A model generated the notes under the pieces. It was not told where the DNA came from. It was given only the letters and a program-made list of their open reading frames with translations, and made no database searches. A DNA stretch of 64,000 bases from NCBI GenBank assembly GCA_031310005.1, contig CM062384.1:3162001-3226000 (forward strand). Reading direction: 5' to 3'. Both the position numbers and the translations under genes were made by a program. The DNA is from Dactylellina haptotyla (Eukaryota; Ascomycota; Orbiliomycetes; Orbiliales; Orbiliaceae). Of this stretch, positions 1 to 13,825 are shown piece after piece (position 1 is the stretch's first letter; every line of letters begins with the position of its first letter).

Positions 1-1990
1 CCGATGTATGTTATGTTATACAAGGCGGCTCTGGGAGTTGGATATGGAGCGAGTCAACAGTTGCAGCCGTCACGACCACGACGCGAGACAGCCACCACAC
101 TCAGGCTCCGACTCCAAAAGTTCACCCCTCTTAGGAAAACTTGCAAACAAGATCTCAACCGATCTGGCTTGGAGCCGGCTATAAAAACATCGTTTCCGGG
201 TACCTGGAATTATTATGATCCGAAGAGCGGCGCTGACCAATCTGGTATACAACATGTTCCCGTGACTGCCTGTTCGTGGAAGGGATATGACTTTATCTCA
301 CGGCTGGGATAAATCGTACGATCGGCAATCCGCCTCGAAAAATCCGAAATATGGGAGAATAAGCTATAAGGTTAATTCTTCAGGCAATCACCGGAATGCC
401 CTCTTTGGGCCTCTTGAATTTGACTTCATCCCTCGACCTTTCAGCTGGGTTGGACAGAAGACAAGGCTGCTTTTTTCATGAGTTCGCCTTGTTTTGCCGT
501 GTCAAACAGCCAAAATATTTATAGCCACAATGTACTTGACCGATTAGGAAATATATCTCAAAAAACGCGCTAGCGTCGTCCTCGTCCGGTTAGTGTCACA
601 CAGATGGTAACAGAACAACACAAGCGCCTGCATGCCCCGCCACACCCAGCCACACCCCTTGTTGATTCGTCCATACGACACCCAACGCCACTATCAGTAT
701 TCCTCAGACGCGGTGAGAATGGCTGATGAAACTGTCTTCTCCAGAGAACCACTGGCTCGATCTTTCCCATTCAAAAAAGGATTTTTCACCATAGATCGAC
801 AGAAATTTCACGCATTTGCTATAGGTAGACGGATCCTTAAGCTTAAAATAGTATGCATAAAATCTCAACAGTTGACGCCGGACTAAAAAGGAGCTCGTAC
901 ATCGTGATGGATGGCACAGAGGATGGCCTCTATTCACGTTCCTCCTATTCGACACCCAAAAGACGAGAAAAAGCCTTACCCTGTGTTTCTCAAATCTCTA
1001 AGAGGCTGTGAGCCTGCCGTCAAAGCAGAATCGTTTCTATATTGGAAAATTCGCAAAGAATCCAACGATTTGGTTCCGCATGATACGACGTTGCGCGTTG
1101 TGTAATTTGCCCTCGGCCGGGGCCGCGAATACTCTTTTATTATCGATTACGATATGATAGCTTTCTAGACTATTGCTCATAGTCTTTGACAAATAATTCT
1201 TGCCTTCTAGGGATGAGGACCATGTAGCTTACTCCGAACTCCCTACCTGCAGGGGAGTAGCTCTTCTATGCGGCACAGATTTGACAGCGACAATAAAAGT
1301 TTTAGAGCCCCAGTATCTTTAGTCAGGATTCAAAACCGATAGGTGGGCCTTCTTCGCCAGCTGCGACCCACTTCTTTAATCTTTATTCAACATATTTGAG
1401 AGCCATTCAGCTCTCAAGCTCTCAGGCCCCTCTCCAAAGTGATCAGCGCTAAATAAGCAGACGTAATTGCTTGAGCCGCATCTGCAGGTTCTTTTCAGGT
1501 TAACCTCAGGCATATACAGGTACAGCCACTTTTTTAGAAACGGATAGGGTAGGCTCGACTTTCATTCCGAAGATCTGGGAATGACCACGATCACGAAATT
1601 TAAGCAAGCATTATTAGCTTATCCAACAATCTGTTTCTTCAAATTAATTATTCAAGAAACGCATAAATCAAGGACGGGAGCGAGCGAGGAAAGAAGGCTG
1701 TTCACTCCTCACCAGTACATTACAGTTGCCAACAGAACGGTAACTTACTTTCTCATTTCCAAGGATTCGGGCCACATCATCTCGCCCCAGAACCTTCTCA
1801 AAGACCCGACGAGACCCAAAGTCAATACGAAGGCATAAACCCCCTTTTGGAATATACTATTTCATTAGAAATACTCCGACTTTCAGCTGAACTTTTTCTT
1901 ACCTGCTGCCTTCTTAAGATTACTATAATACCATCTATGAGCAATTGCTTCGGTTCCTAAAACGAAACCCAACAAACAATTGCCTCCGAT
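1..1990. other. Intergenic, no supportable gene
   Basis: Only short open frames (up to about 100 codons) are present and they overlap on both strands without a consistent start, splice sites or a recognisable motif. The right end is the promoter and leader of the zinc-finger gene that begins at 1991. I see no RNA gene or repeat. Confidence 0.6.
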
Positions 1991-3651
1991 ATGAATAGAA
2001 CTCCAGATTACGACACTGAGAGGTTTGCCTACTCGGCTCCCAAACAGGTCCACCAAACATACACACTTGGGAGCCTTGATTTCTTAGAACAAGGATTCGA
2101 AAGTATTCCGAAGCCATTTATGGAGAGACCTCCGTCCATTCATTCTCAGCTTGCTCAAGAGCTCGCCCAAATAAAAAGAAGAGAGCCTGCTAGATTTGAA
2201 ATAGGCTCTGATTCTTTCCATAATGAGATCAGTAGCTCCGTCGATAACTCAAGGAACCTTAAGATCTCCAAGATGTTGAAGCCATCGTATAAGCGGGTAA
2301 AAAGGGATGTCGAGCCTTCCCGTCAATCTCCACATGGGTCATTATTTCTCCAATGTCTTAATATAAACTGTCCTTACCTTTTTCGATCGATAGAAGCCTG
2401 GGAGTAAGTACATTCCCGCTCCCAAAGTTCCCGTGTGCCAGCTAACCAAAGTGGGGTAGGAGCCATAATCATATCTGTGCAGAATCACAAATAGCTCAGG
2501 AATCCCCTTGGGCACCGTCGCTTCAGTGCCCTTTCGTATCCTGTTGTAGAATTTTTGCTTCATTATCATCTCTTCACGACCACTACTCTCAGTGTCATCT
2601 GGTTTACGTTTGTAGCAAGCCAGAGTGTCGGGTGTCCTTCGACCAAGAGTCTCTTGCTCAAAAGCATAACCATTTAGAAGACCAAGAGCCTCGCCAAAGC
2701 TACGTTCCTCAAGCTTTCTTATCTCTGGAGCCGAAGAACTGGAGTTTAGAAGAAATAAGAAGAGGAAAACGTTTGAGTAAGGCTTCCTGCATCCCCTATC
2801 GCGTGTGTTTTCCGGGATCTAGACCTAGAACACCGACTGTCGAAGATACTGAACTCTCCATTTTCCCAAACGAAGACCTTGCCTTGTCCAGATCCACTAG
2901 CTCGACTGGTTCTGTGGCACAGCCATCTACACCTGAGCTTTCAAGCAGAATTACCATCGAACCAGCCATCATGGACTCACCTGGTGAACCATTTCACGAG
3001 TCTAGCAGCTTTCTATCCGCCATTCCTAGTCGCTCTTCTTCCCGAGACGACCGGTCGGGATCTATCCAAGCTGAGAGCGGAAAGATCCATCGATCCTACC
3101 GTGCCACTGAGCCTCTGGCACCGACTAGCTTAAGCTTCTCCGAGCAAAAGCCCTATCTCCAAGTTCTTCTCAACCTTTGTATCAAAGCTGCGTACACCTT
3201 CTATGCCACTTACAACCTCGGTACAGCACTCGACAAGAAAGCTATCCCTATTTTCTTGACTAAAGATAAACAAGTTGCTCGCCTTCCATACGACTTATCC
3301 CTTCCACAATGGACCCAGCACCTCCGCAAGGCGTGCGATACCCGCCATATCACTGAAGACATGGTATACAGTCTCGAAAGCTTCAAAGGCGAGATACAAC
3401 CTGTCGATGAAGTCCGGCATGCTCTATCGAAAGAAAAGATCAAGAGTGATAGAGCGTTGCTAGCGTTAATCGAGGCTGCTAGAACATTTGTGAAACAGCT
3501 GAAGGATTGGGAACGGTGCGAAATGATCGATGGCATTTACGAAGAGGTCGAAATGATTATCCAAATGAAGAAGTTTGAGCTAAACGATGACGCCGGTGCA
3601 GGGAATATGGACTCCATTCTCTCGAAGCATCCCAGACGCCATACGAATTGA
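1991..3651 (+). CDS. C2H2-type zinc-finger protein (gene A), two exons, 534 aa
   Basis: Model: exon 1 1991-2403, intron 2404-2459 (GTAAGT donor, GCTAAC branch, GTAG acceptor, 56 nt), exon 2 2460-3651. The splice is in phase and opens a frame that runs to the stop at 3651. It reveals three tandem fingers: C122/C127/H140/H142, C161/C166/H179/H184 and C189/C194/H207/H209. All have C-x4-C-x12-H spacing; the outer two end in H-x-H and the middle one in H-x4-H. Finger 1 spans the intron. Downstream, about residues 225-245 hold a charged NWSLEEIRRGKRL stretch, then a Ser/Pro-rich part, then a helical C-terminus (about 345-520) with no family I recognise. Zinc and probably nucleic-acid binding is inferred from the fingers. 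An alternative acceptor at 2615 also stays in frame but loses finger 2 and breaks fingers 1 and 3, so I reject it. Targets are unknown. Confidence 0.75.
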
Positions 3652-4871
3652 GTTGTGTATCCTCATATCCACTTGTTGCATTATTTTCCTATCTCCCCTC
3701 AGTATATATATCTACTATATTTGGCATGTCTGGTTCACGAGACAAGTGCTCCCCATGCCAGTACGGTATGGCACAGTGCTAGCTCTTATCTTTTGCAGTA
3801 TTATCTTTGCAATTGTATTACTTCAACACACTTTTCTTTTTCTTTTCTTTATATTTCTATAACCTCCGCTATTTCGATCATCTATATGACTTCAAGTTGA
3901 ATGACTTTATCACCTCTCTATCACTTTAAACCTATTTTGATAGACTCCAACACCTTCACTAAATTTTGCATGAGACCCTTTAAATTTCTGAATATTATAT
4001 AGTAGCTGTGGGTGTAAACTCAATAAAATAATAAAAATCATTAATTAAACATTATATCCACCAGTCTTCTACAAATCAACCCTGCTCGATTTCTTAATTG
4101 AATATCAATGCCCGACTTATAACAGGAGGCCTCATCAAGGAAACGGTTCATAATTAAACTCAACAAAGGAACTGTTAGGAAGTCCTTGAGAAGTGTGCAC
4201 GTGCGTGCTCCAAACGCAAGCAACACAAAGCTTTAAAGAGGCACCAGATTGTCAGTCTCGCAACCAGACTTCCAGATTGTATTTAGAGAAAGTTTTTGGC
4301 CAGTGAGACCAGCAATTAAATACTTTAATGATAGTGAAATCTGAGTAATTTTTTTTGAAAAATAAAGCAACTAAAATGCAAACCCATTTAAATAAAAGCT
4401 CAATGTTCCCATCTAAGTCTATATTAATTTTGCGTTTGTCAGCAGATCTATATGCCATTTGCCCACTCTTGTACCTCCATTTGCCATTGACCAAACGCAA
4501 ACACGTGTACACTCACAGAAACTCCCTGCTATAACCAGAATCCCAGAAATATCAATATTACTGCTAAAAAGAGACCAGAATTGATGAAACAAATTTGTAA
4601 CGAAAGAAAACCAAGTATATCGTCCTGAGTGAAACAAAAAAAAAATCTCTCGTAAAACATATGCGCAGCTCGGTGACATCGGATGCATTGATCCGACAAT
4701 CAAGCAATCATGGGAAGCTATGGTATGGCCCATGCCCTGTATAGTAAGTGGGCTGTGCTCCAGATTGATCATACGCATAAAAGATCGCGGGAAATGCACC
4801 AAGGTCGTGATCCCGGTAATTAGCCTATAATATATTAGAAAAAAGTTCTTGCATTTCATTATCGGGATATT
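3652..4871. other. Convergent 3' region between genes A and B
   Basis: This gap separates two convergent genes, so it should hold both 3' ends. It is AT-rich. An AATAAA hexamer at 4022-4027 on the + strand could serve gene A, though it lies about 370 nt past the stop. The open frames here are not convincing. Confidence 0.5.
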
Positions 4872-5839
4872 TCATGTTACCCTGCTATCATTCAAGAACT
4901 CCGCATTTGTACGCCAACGATAATGTCTACTATAATGATAGATATCGTTTTCATCCCCATCAAAACGCGAAGTGGAGACGTTAGGGTAGTGACGTGGAAG
5001 GCAGGTTCGAACTAAGTGGTTCTTGGTATCTTCTACTCGAGCTTTCGATTGATGGCAATGTCTACATTGGTAGAGATTGATATGTTCTGAAACATGGCGG
5101 CTACGGGAAGGTCAGTTTAATTTCATGAATATGTATTGCTCCATAGAACTATTCGCGCGTCGCAGATGGTTTACGAGAGAAGATAGAGCTTACATATACC
5201 GGCTTTGCTTTCGAAAGTCGCGGTCAGGACACTCTGGACAGATGTAAATCCTGCGGTTGCTATCATCAAATACGGCAGGTCGCCAAATGGGCTGTGCAAA
5301 GAGTGATCTTGGCGATATTATCTCTTCCTTTTCTGTGATATATGGTGGCAGCACCTGTATTCCGAGAGCTCGAGATTCGCGGCAGACGATTCGATACATT
5401 TGGTTCATTGGTTCTGTCTCATCTATCCAGACGGCTGAGATTTGCTCTGCTGGTAAATTTGGATAGCGCAGAACGCATGCGGCGCATAGAATCGGATCGT
5501 TCTCCAACTCTTCGACGCGGAACGTAAGGTGGCTGGCGGAGCGCCACGGCGACTATACCGTTATCAGAGCAGATTAGTAACAGAGCATTCTCCTTTAAGA
5601 GTCTCAGGCTTCGGGTAGTTGCAGCGGACGAGGCTCTGCGGGAGCGACCTTACTCGAGAATGACAGCCAGGCTGGCAACATCGAACGTAGCACACCAACT
5701 CGCTAGGAGCGAAAAATTGGCTCTGGACTTGTACTGCAGCTTGGTGATTGGTTTCCGTTGAAGCTGCTAGTACAGTCGGGGGGTAGGGTGGCAAGCTCGC
5801 AGCTTTTGGGCGAACGACAGGATTTGCGACGGGGTTCAT
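4872..5839 (-). CDS. Small C2H2/CCHC zinc-finger protein (gene B), three exons, 257 aa
   Basis: Model on the minus strand: exon 1 5839-5654, intron 5653-5553 (GTAAGG; TTACTAAT branch; TATAG), exon 2 5552-5194, intron 5193-5101 (GTAAGC; CTGAC branch; GTAG), exon 3 5100-4872. All junctions are in phase. Splicing the second intron creates a finger C167/C170/H184/H188 with an F-x5-Y-x2-H core, followed by a second, C194/C197/H210/C215 (C-x2-C-x12-H-x4-C). N-terminal cysteine groups near residues 50-61 and 77-80 may add metal ligands. A competing donor GTATAT at 5199 also keeps frame but deletes two residues inside finger 1. The start is the ATG at 5839, the first in the frame. Nucleic-acid or protein binding is inferred only from the fingers; no named family is recognised. 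Confidence 0.75.
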
Positions 5840-8800
5840 GGCCGCGAGTGATAACGTTAGGTGTGGGCTTTTGATGTTTTTTTTATCGTATTGTGGTACT
5901 AGGTATGATTGAAGGATTTATGATTGAGCACGTCGGAAAAGGTATAACGCTATCTGGTGAGCGTTTGGAATTCTAGCGAAGTGCGATGATGTCTTGTAAG
6001 CCGTTATATAGGCCTTCGCAAGGGGCAGAGCCGATATGTTGGCTCCCGCGTTATGTGTTCGGTTTCCAGCGAATAGGGAATCATTATTATCCCGTCCGTA
6101 TTTGACCAATTTAGGCACTGAGTACTACTAGAAGTAACTCATCGGAGAATAAAAAATTATATATTCATACAAGAGAAGATACATAGTGGTTGCGAGTATA
6201 GGAGGCTTGCCTCATGACTCTGTTGTCACAGCCCGAACTAAACTCGTAGTCGGTATCCAGGGTAGGTATATTTTGAGAAACAGGTAAACAATGTGCAGGT
6301 ACTAAGGCTCCAAGGTGTCGGAACCATATTGAAAAAAGGATCTTTCAGCAGCTCTGAAGCATCCCTTGTAATTTCGGTCCCCGAACTGCGGTGCCGCCCG
6401 CCCAAGACGAACTTGATCAGGATAGTGGGGCAACTTAATTGGGACGGATGGCATGAGGCTCTGTACTCGGTTTCAGCGACGCATCATTACTCAGGCCAGA
6501 TTGATGATTTTGGGATCATGAGATCGTCCAGATTACTAACTTAGTAAATATTTCCTGTGTTTGGAGGATCCCAAGTCGATGTATCAGCCACAGGCCAAGT
6601 CGAACAATTGCGGGCCTGGTCATATTGGGCTATACGCTTCTGCAGAATGGGCAGGCCGTAAAATTCGACTCATCCCACTGATAGGGCGTGAGCCTCCGCA
6701 AGAGGAACAAGAACATGCCTTATTCTCCACCTTGATGTTGAAAGTAGTTAAGCGGGCCCGATAATGTCGCGTTGGTGGTGTTCCGACAGACCCATTTTCG
6801 TATATATATCCCACCCCAGCTGCCTCCGCGATAATGGGCCACCCCAGAGCAGTAAAAAGAAATTTACACACCCGTGCGTCAAACCCCAAGGACAGTCTTC
6901 CGCACTTGCTACTCCAACTGCTATAGCTGGTGCTCTCAGATGCATTTATTTGCAATATTGTGCATCATGCAGACTAAAAGGCATCATCAATGGCAGTTGT
7001 GTGGTATTTTGTGTTGGTCGCCTGGTCACTTGCGACCTAGGCCGGCAATAGCCTGGATGAATCAGCAGCCAGGCAGCTCTCGGTGCCCGCCCTGTGCTCG
7101 CACTACACATGATCTTCGCGCCTGGCAGGAGTCGCATGCTAACCCCAGTGAGAGATGCATCTATATGTGGATTGGCCAGAGAGGCAACAATCGCACAATG
7201 ACGGTACTCGTTCAAACTTCGTCCTATAACGGTTTGGCTTTAGTTTCACTGAGCATGTCGTTAAGCTTATAAGGCTATTATCACCTTCTTCGACCACTGG
7301 GAAGCTTCAGAGCTAAAGCAAGACTGAATTGGATATGCCAAGAACCCATTTTTTCTTTCTTCCTCTCCACCCGCGCGCAAAATGATGAGAGAGAGAAGAA
7401 AAAGAAGAAAAAATCTATAACAAATCGCCCAAAATTAAAAAAGGGCCTTTTCCTCCTCGGTCTCAGGATCCTATGCTGGATTTTTACCCGGCAGCTTAGT
7501 CGATGCACAAGCAATCTCAGTTGACGGAAAATTGTTTGCCAATGGTGTCTAGATCGGTACCGAGTATGTTTCACGGCTTATTCTTAGTTATTCCATCTTG
7601 AACTTGCAGGAGGGGTTAGGTTTGGGAGCTTTGTTCCCCCAAGATTTCGGATCCTGCGCAGCCCAGTTCACAAGCGAGAAACCATGTTCCGGGAGGCATG
7701 TTTGCCATCGTTTGTGCACCTCCGTGTTCCTCAAGCCCTAGTTTCAAACAGGATCCGAATGCGGTAGGAGTCAGGTAACACAGGATTGTGTAATCGTGTC
7801 GATTGGTAAGCTTCTGGTGCGAAGAGCGATTTGGGAACGAAGGTGACGTTCGGAGCCTCAGGAACAGTTCGTCAACCCCCCGGTTCTTTGTACGGATACG
7901 AGGTCTGGCGCGCCATGGCGATATTCCTGCACTGCCTCGAACACGCGAAGTGCATGGCCATGCGACAATGTACATATGTGTTGGCGGGGACGCGAGTCTC
8001 AACAGCCGGTAGCGCTGCCCGCCTGCTGATTAACGATCCTCGTTCGTAAATGTGAAAGACGTACGGGCCCAAAAGGAATATTATAACGTCTATGCTATTA
8101 GATATTTCGATCAAGTGTCTCCCGTGTCTATTTTCAACCCAGCATCTGACTTTTCAAAGGCAATCCGATTCCCAATATATGACTTGTTTCACGCATTATA
8201 GCCGCCAGTCACAGCCCCTTGAAAGGTGTTTCCCTCCTGCATTATTATGGATCTCTGGCCTCTCGGCTGGGTATACATTGGCGGTGACGAGGCTTCGCAG
8301 AGTTCCTGCCCGGCCGTTAACTACCAGTTTCCTAACACGGATGGATCTATTTTCTCCACTTCAAAATTGGGCTCCAATCATACATTCTTGGTTAGAATCT
8401 TGATCAGGATTCGATTGAATTCCCCACCTCAACCCTGTCCCTAGTTATCTCTATCAAGACCATCTTGTCGGTGCGCACAATGCAATGCATCTTACTGCAG
8501 ATGTCTTTCGGGTCCCCTTCGTGTCACACTACCACACATGCCGTCCCGCTTCTCCAGAGGGCTGGGATGGTTTGTCCCGAAAGCCACGTTGATATGACGA
8601 GGTGCATCGCGAGGCCGAAAAAAGGTTAATCACAGTTAACCGTATGTCTTCCTCGTGCACCGTGCCCATTATCATTACGTTCACACTCAAGTTCCCAAAT
8701 TCCCAAGTTGATTTTAGCCAACAGCCTGATTTTTACACAAAGTCCGATCGTAGCGAAGAGTTCGGGTTGCCGAAAGCACCTTGTCCTGAGCCTGACTTGT

Positions 8801-11074
8801 TGAGCGGGATATACGGAGACTACGGAACCCCGAGCCCATTCAAAACCCGTTTTAAATAAGTGTAGTGCTCCTATCCCCGAACAGTAGAACCTGCATGCGA
8901 TCCGTGTTGCGGATATCGCGCAACTGCATGTCTCAATGATATCGGCAACGCCGAAGTTACGGGAACTTTCCTTTAGCTAAGGATTACCAATGTTGAATGG
9001 TAATTATGTCTCTGTTGCAAGGGAAACTATACTCATCTCCTACCCTCCGGAAGGGAATTCCCGGCCAAGCAAGGCCGCACTATTCCTCTAAAATTGATAT
9101 ACATAGGCAGACGACTAAACGTTATGGCAAAATAAGAATGATGCCAAGGTTCCGATAATATCTAAATAATGCTGTTCTCGGGGCACGTGCTATCTCAGTC
9201 AGCAATATTATACTCCCCTTTTTTAAATCCTCCAACGAATTGATAATGTTATATTTTTACATCAGGCCTCGGCTTCGAAATTTCATCCAAATTTTTCGCA
9301 CACGTTGCAAGTTTGGTTTGGCCCCGAGACTGGCTCTAAACATTGCCGTGTGCGCATGTGTGGTTTCCGCTTAACTAAAAATTCGTACGCTAAACAAGGC
9401 TTTGATCAGTATCATCGCCAAGGCTCTAAAAAATCGATTGCGCACTTCCATTGAACTTTTCCGCCTACAGCCTGGCGTAGGCGTTATGTTGGGGATATTG
9501 TGCAGCTCGTCGAGCTAGGTTGAGGTTCAAGTTTAGCGAGGCAAATCTCTCCGCGTTTTTCGTTTTCAGGGGTATAACCTTCACTCAATGGCACACGATC
9601 GGTCGTGGATATCATGCTAAGCAAGGTAACTCCAGAAATTCAATTTATATACCAGAGCAAGTCGCTCATATGATGCGGTATAACATCTTTTCTATACCAT
9701 AGACACAAATCTTAGTGGAAGTAAATTTCGACGGCCTTATATATATAGTGAATCCTTCACGATATATTCGACATGATTTCAAATATCCAGACTGCAACAT
9801 AACGATACTGTGGTGCACATTGAAAAACATCAAGCACCGAATTCGCGAATATACACGAAATATATCAAAACATCCCACTAGCCCGACCCCTTCATTTTAA
9901 AAATATTTTCTTGGCACATCTCGCCTCTAGCTCCTCAAGGAGTTCGGACTGCAATGAAAAGCCTGGTATTATCACCACCATCCAAACAGGTAGGATCCAT
10001 ATAATTTTACTGAGCCTGCGTCGCCAAGCTTCAACAACAATATTAGCATATAGAACTTGCAAGTACTTGGAGATCAACTGAAAAGTACAGATCTGGAAAT
10101 TATAGCCGGTAGGGAATTGATGCACACAAGTTTGCACAATAAAGTAATCTAACTAAACTAAGTTCCAAATATATTGAATCCCTTGCTTTGAGGCTAGCTA
10201 CCCGCTTGGGACGGACTCCAATTGGTGGAACACACTCTGGACCACAAGCAACCCCCACGCCTAATTGGTGCCAACTCGCGATGTGATGATACCTGCATAA
10301 TTTATATTGAGCCGCATCCTTATTGTCTCGGAGGAGCGCATTCGGAACTCCAATGTAGAGGCGGCGTATTATAATCTCCCGAGAATCGCCAAATTTACAA
10401 AGCCAAAGGCGTGACAGGGCCCGAGATATATTTGCTAGTATGCAATGACAGCTTGTTCCCTGTCTATGGGGCCGACAGGCCAAGGGAGCTTGTGCGTGAT
10501 TATGAGATCTCGACTGTCCCAAGAGTCTAGTTATTAGTAAGTTGCGGGGCTCAGGGTTTCTTTTAGCCTCTATGGTGACATTTTCCTTCTACCATAACGT
10601 TAATGCTTTGCGCAATCCTACCGAGTTTGCCATTATAAGAGCCCTCGTGAGATTTTGACACTCTAAACAAGTATATCTCCCGGTCATCGGGTCTATATTG
10701 ACAGTCAGGTTACAGTATCGTGCTTTCGCGTAACATTATACTTTTTTACAATGATTCGGCATAATTTTATTTTTTTTGTATAACTAGTACTGTGTACACC
10801 AAAGTGTCATTGGTAAAGATCGAAGGATAGTAGTTACATTGCGTGAGTGTATGTCTATGCTTTATTATATTACGGTGGACGTTCCTCAAGTCTCTTAAAC
10901 TTCTTATGGGAAGCAGACTGGGGATACATTGGCTATTGTTCGAAAACGAAAAGACAGCACAACAAAAAGGATTGAAAAACATAAAAACTAATTCTTAACT
11001 CAAGATTGGATGCTTAAGCTCATTATAGCCCCGGCTAAGTTTGAAGGGCGTAACGTTTGTAACACTATACCTCC
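5840..11074. other. 5.2-kb stretch without a supportable gene
   Basis: Open frames of 60-140 codons occur on both strands, mostly overlapping each other and beginning at TTG or GTG. None shows a domain, signal peptide with credible continuation, or splice-linked partner that I could establish. The left end is presumably the promoter of gene B (minus strand). A decayed transposon is possible but I could not identify terminal repeats by eye. Confidence 0.5.
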
Positions 11075-12440
11075 TTAAGATTGGAAAGGCTGCTGAGTGT
11101 AGGAGGTGTCATAACCTTTTATCCAGCCTTGATTCTCGTAGTCATAAAACTCACAGAAGCAATGGTTCCGTGGGCAACCATGTTCTGGGCTCTTCAGATC
11201 AAGATATAGATCTTCGGGGTAAGTTGCTATACCATTTGGGAATTGACTCCAATTTTTCCTCATAAAAGCCTATAGACCTATTAGTACTTGGCGAAGCAGT
11301 AGTTTGAGTAGGCAGTGGAAGGCCTCTTGAGAAGAGTCCACCAGAAATGAGGAAATAACCTACCCGTCCCAGTTGAGAGACAACCTCTTGATCATTCAAT
11401 ACTATTACATGCTTGGCATTCGTGCCTTTAATTTGAGGGTGAGTCTTTCTCTCGATATGTTTTTTGGCATCGTCGTGGCGAGCGAAAAGATGAGCTGGTA
11501 AATTCTTCGCTTTCTGGAATCTGAATGGACTATCGACACATATCGTGCATCTGTATCGGCCTAACTTCGAGCTAAGGTGGTCACTTGATTTATTTGTAAT
11601 TAGTAGGCGCTTTAATTGTATCAAAATTAAGTCGCATGCAGCCACTCACACGTAGTCTGACCTCTTCTTGCACGTGTGGTTTTTCTCCTTAGGGCAGAGT
11701 AGGCAGCGAATGGGGTTTTCGAGGGACCATAGAGACCAGACGAATGGGAGGACGGGAGGTATCCAGCGAACATTGTTGTCTATCTGATGACGACTGTCCT
11801 TCTCCGGGTCATAGGTTGACCTTTGCCAATCCTGAAGAACTCCATTCTGGGTAGATTTCAACGCAAGTACTCTTATCATTGAATTTTTTGGAAAATGTAA
11901 GGTAGGTTGAAAAATGTCGTGTATGCGACATTTTTCCAACCCTGGGAAATCATTGGTATGGCACATTTCGCAAAGAAGAAGATCGTCCGGGCTCAGTTCA
12001 CCTAGTTGAAAATTCAGTTGTGGTCCGGAATCCCCCATCATCTGGTGGAAAGGCGGAGACTGTTTAAAAAAAAGAGTTAAAAAATGGTTTAGGTAGAAAA
12101 TTAAGTGGAAAGCCCGATGTCATAGTAGGTACTATTTAGTGGGTACTCGAACATCACCTACCAAGGCAAAGCATTTACTGCATTTGAATTGAATCCATCC
12201 TGTAGGGACACCATCGAAGTCCGTACATTTTGGAGCGGGCATCGTGACGTGATTGCACATTTGTTGGATAAAAAGAATCTGATCCGTTTCCCCTTGATCC
12301 ATAGAGGGTTCATATTTAATAAACTGAAGCTCTGGGTCAATATGTTGGCGATAGTAGTCGTCTCCTAAGATGTATTCTTCGTCTGGCTGTCCATCATGCG
12401 ATTGGAAACATCCATTGTCTGTATCTGGAGACTGACTCAT
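11075..12440 (-). CDS. Small C2H2 zinc-finger protein (gene C), four exons, 363 aa
   Basis: Minus-strand model: exons 12440-12162, 12059-11650, 11571-11364 and 11269-11075. Introns are 12161-12060 (GTAGGT...ACAG), 11649-11572 (GTGAGT, CCTACTAAT branch, TTAG) and 11363-11270 (GTAGGT, TACTAAT branch, ATAG). Every junction is in phase from ATG to stop. One clear finger lies at C238/C241/H257/H262, with the F-x5-L-x2-H core typical of C2H2 domains. Other cysteine pairs, near residues 89 (KCSKC), 117 and 216, and a CPRNHCFC stretch near the C-terminus, suggest further metal sites. The N-terminus is acidic. I do not recognise an orthologue. Function as a DNA- or RNA-binding or adaptor protein is inferred. 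The terminal exon is the least certain part. Confidence 0.72.
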
Positions 12441-13825
12441 TGTAAGTTAAACGGCAAGCACACAGTTGGAGTTAAAGAGAGGGAGAAATATAATTCTTTT
12501 GAGACTGAATATGCCAACAAAATAATGGGAGAAATATCAATGTGATACTAGCATTCAAATCGAGTCCGAGGTTGTTATGATATAAGAAAAAGAAATCGTG
12601 GAAGCAGGTGCACGGTACGAAGCAATTTTTATATAAACATTTCCTGGGGTAACAGAGTGCATTCTCCAGCCGCGCTTGACAGTCAATATCCAAAACTAGC
12701 CAGCTTCACCACTCGATATCAGCCATCAATCTATCTCGCAATTAACCTCTATCAATTAACCTATGAGGTGATGACAGCCTTGACACCGCAAGGTAATCAA
12801 CAAAATCTCATCACCTTTTTCTAAAAATCGCTACATTTCACCCCTATAATGCAACCGATGTATCGCAGGACGTGTGATGACCTTCAGTCAGTCGATCATC
12901 TTGCTTAATCAATTAGCCAACCAAAAATTAGTTGCAGCTGTCCTGGGTTTTTCGTGACGATTACTTCAGTTATTCTCTTCCCTGCATCTTCTCAACAAAA
13001 TTTCGACCTTCGATCTTCATGAGAATTTAATTCGATAATATTTGCGTTTGTGAATCGGTTTGCATATGCGGTGATTCTGTGACGTGGTCGAGAGACTCGC
13101 GGAGGCTACGAGGGATCCTGAACTGAGATTGTGGACGATTAAAAGGGAGGATGTCTGCAAAATCGCGAGTTTTTTTTTTTCTAAAAAGAGCCAGATACTC
13201 GCCCCCTAGTCGGGCCTTTTGTTTATTAGGGAAGGAACAGGTACTGGTACTCAATAACTGACTAGAATGTTGAACGGTCCGGGTAGAGCAACGCGGCTTC
13301 TCCCCTTAGTGACTGACATGCCATGTACCCAAGGCCGGATAACTTGCTCAGGAAATTGCTTTTTATTCGCGTTTCAATCTGTCTGCGACCGTATACTGTG
13401 GAGATACGAGACTAGCTAACTGGCGCCATTTAGTCTTCATGCAGTAGGCCTTATACCTCGACGTGGGTGATATTTATGGGTTTGAGCGGGGCAGCTAGCA
13501 CTGCCGTGTTTACGTAGAGGCATTTATCTGGGGAAACCTAAATGCACATGTACAAACATGTATACCGCCGTCTAAATATCAGCTTTCCAGATACTTATAA
13601 ACTCGGAGCTGAAAGTTAGCAGTGGAGGTTTTGCTAGCATTTTTTGGGTATAGGGAGCACGAACTCAACGCGGCCGCATTTCTTGTGTATTTGAAACCAG
13701 AAGGGCGGCATTTCAAATCTGAATTTAGCAATTAGGTACCTAAATATGTACAGTATCAACTACCAACAGCGTACGCCCCGCTTCACCTGAGAAATCATTA
13801 GTCAAGTTACGTTTCTACATTATCA

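Noticed and set aside
2404-2615. Single 212-nt intron for gene A
   Set aside because: It is in frame, but the 56-nt alternative has a better branch position and reveals an exact middle finger and the complete outer fingers.
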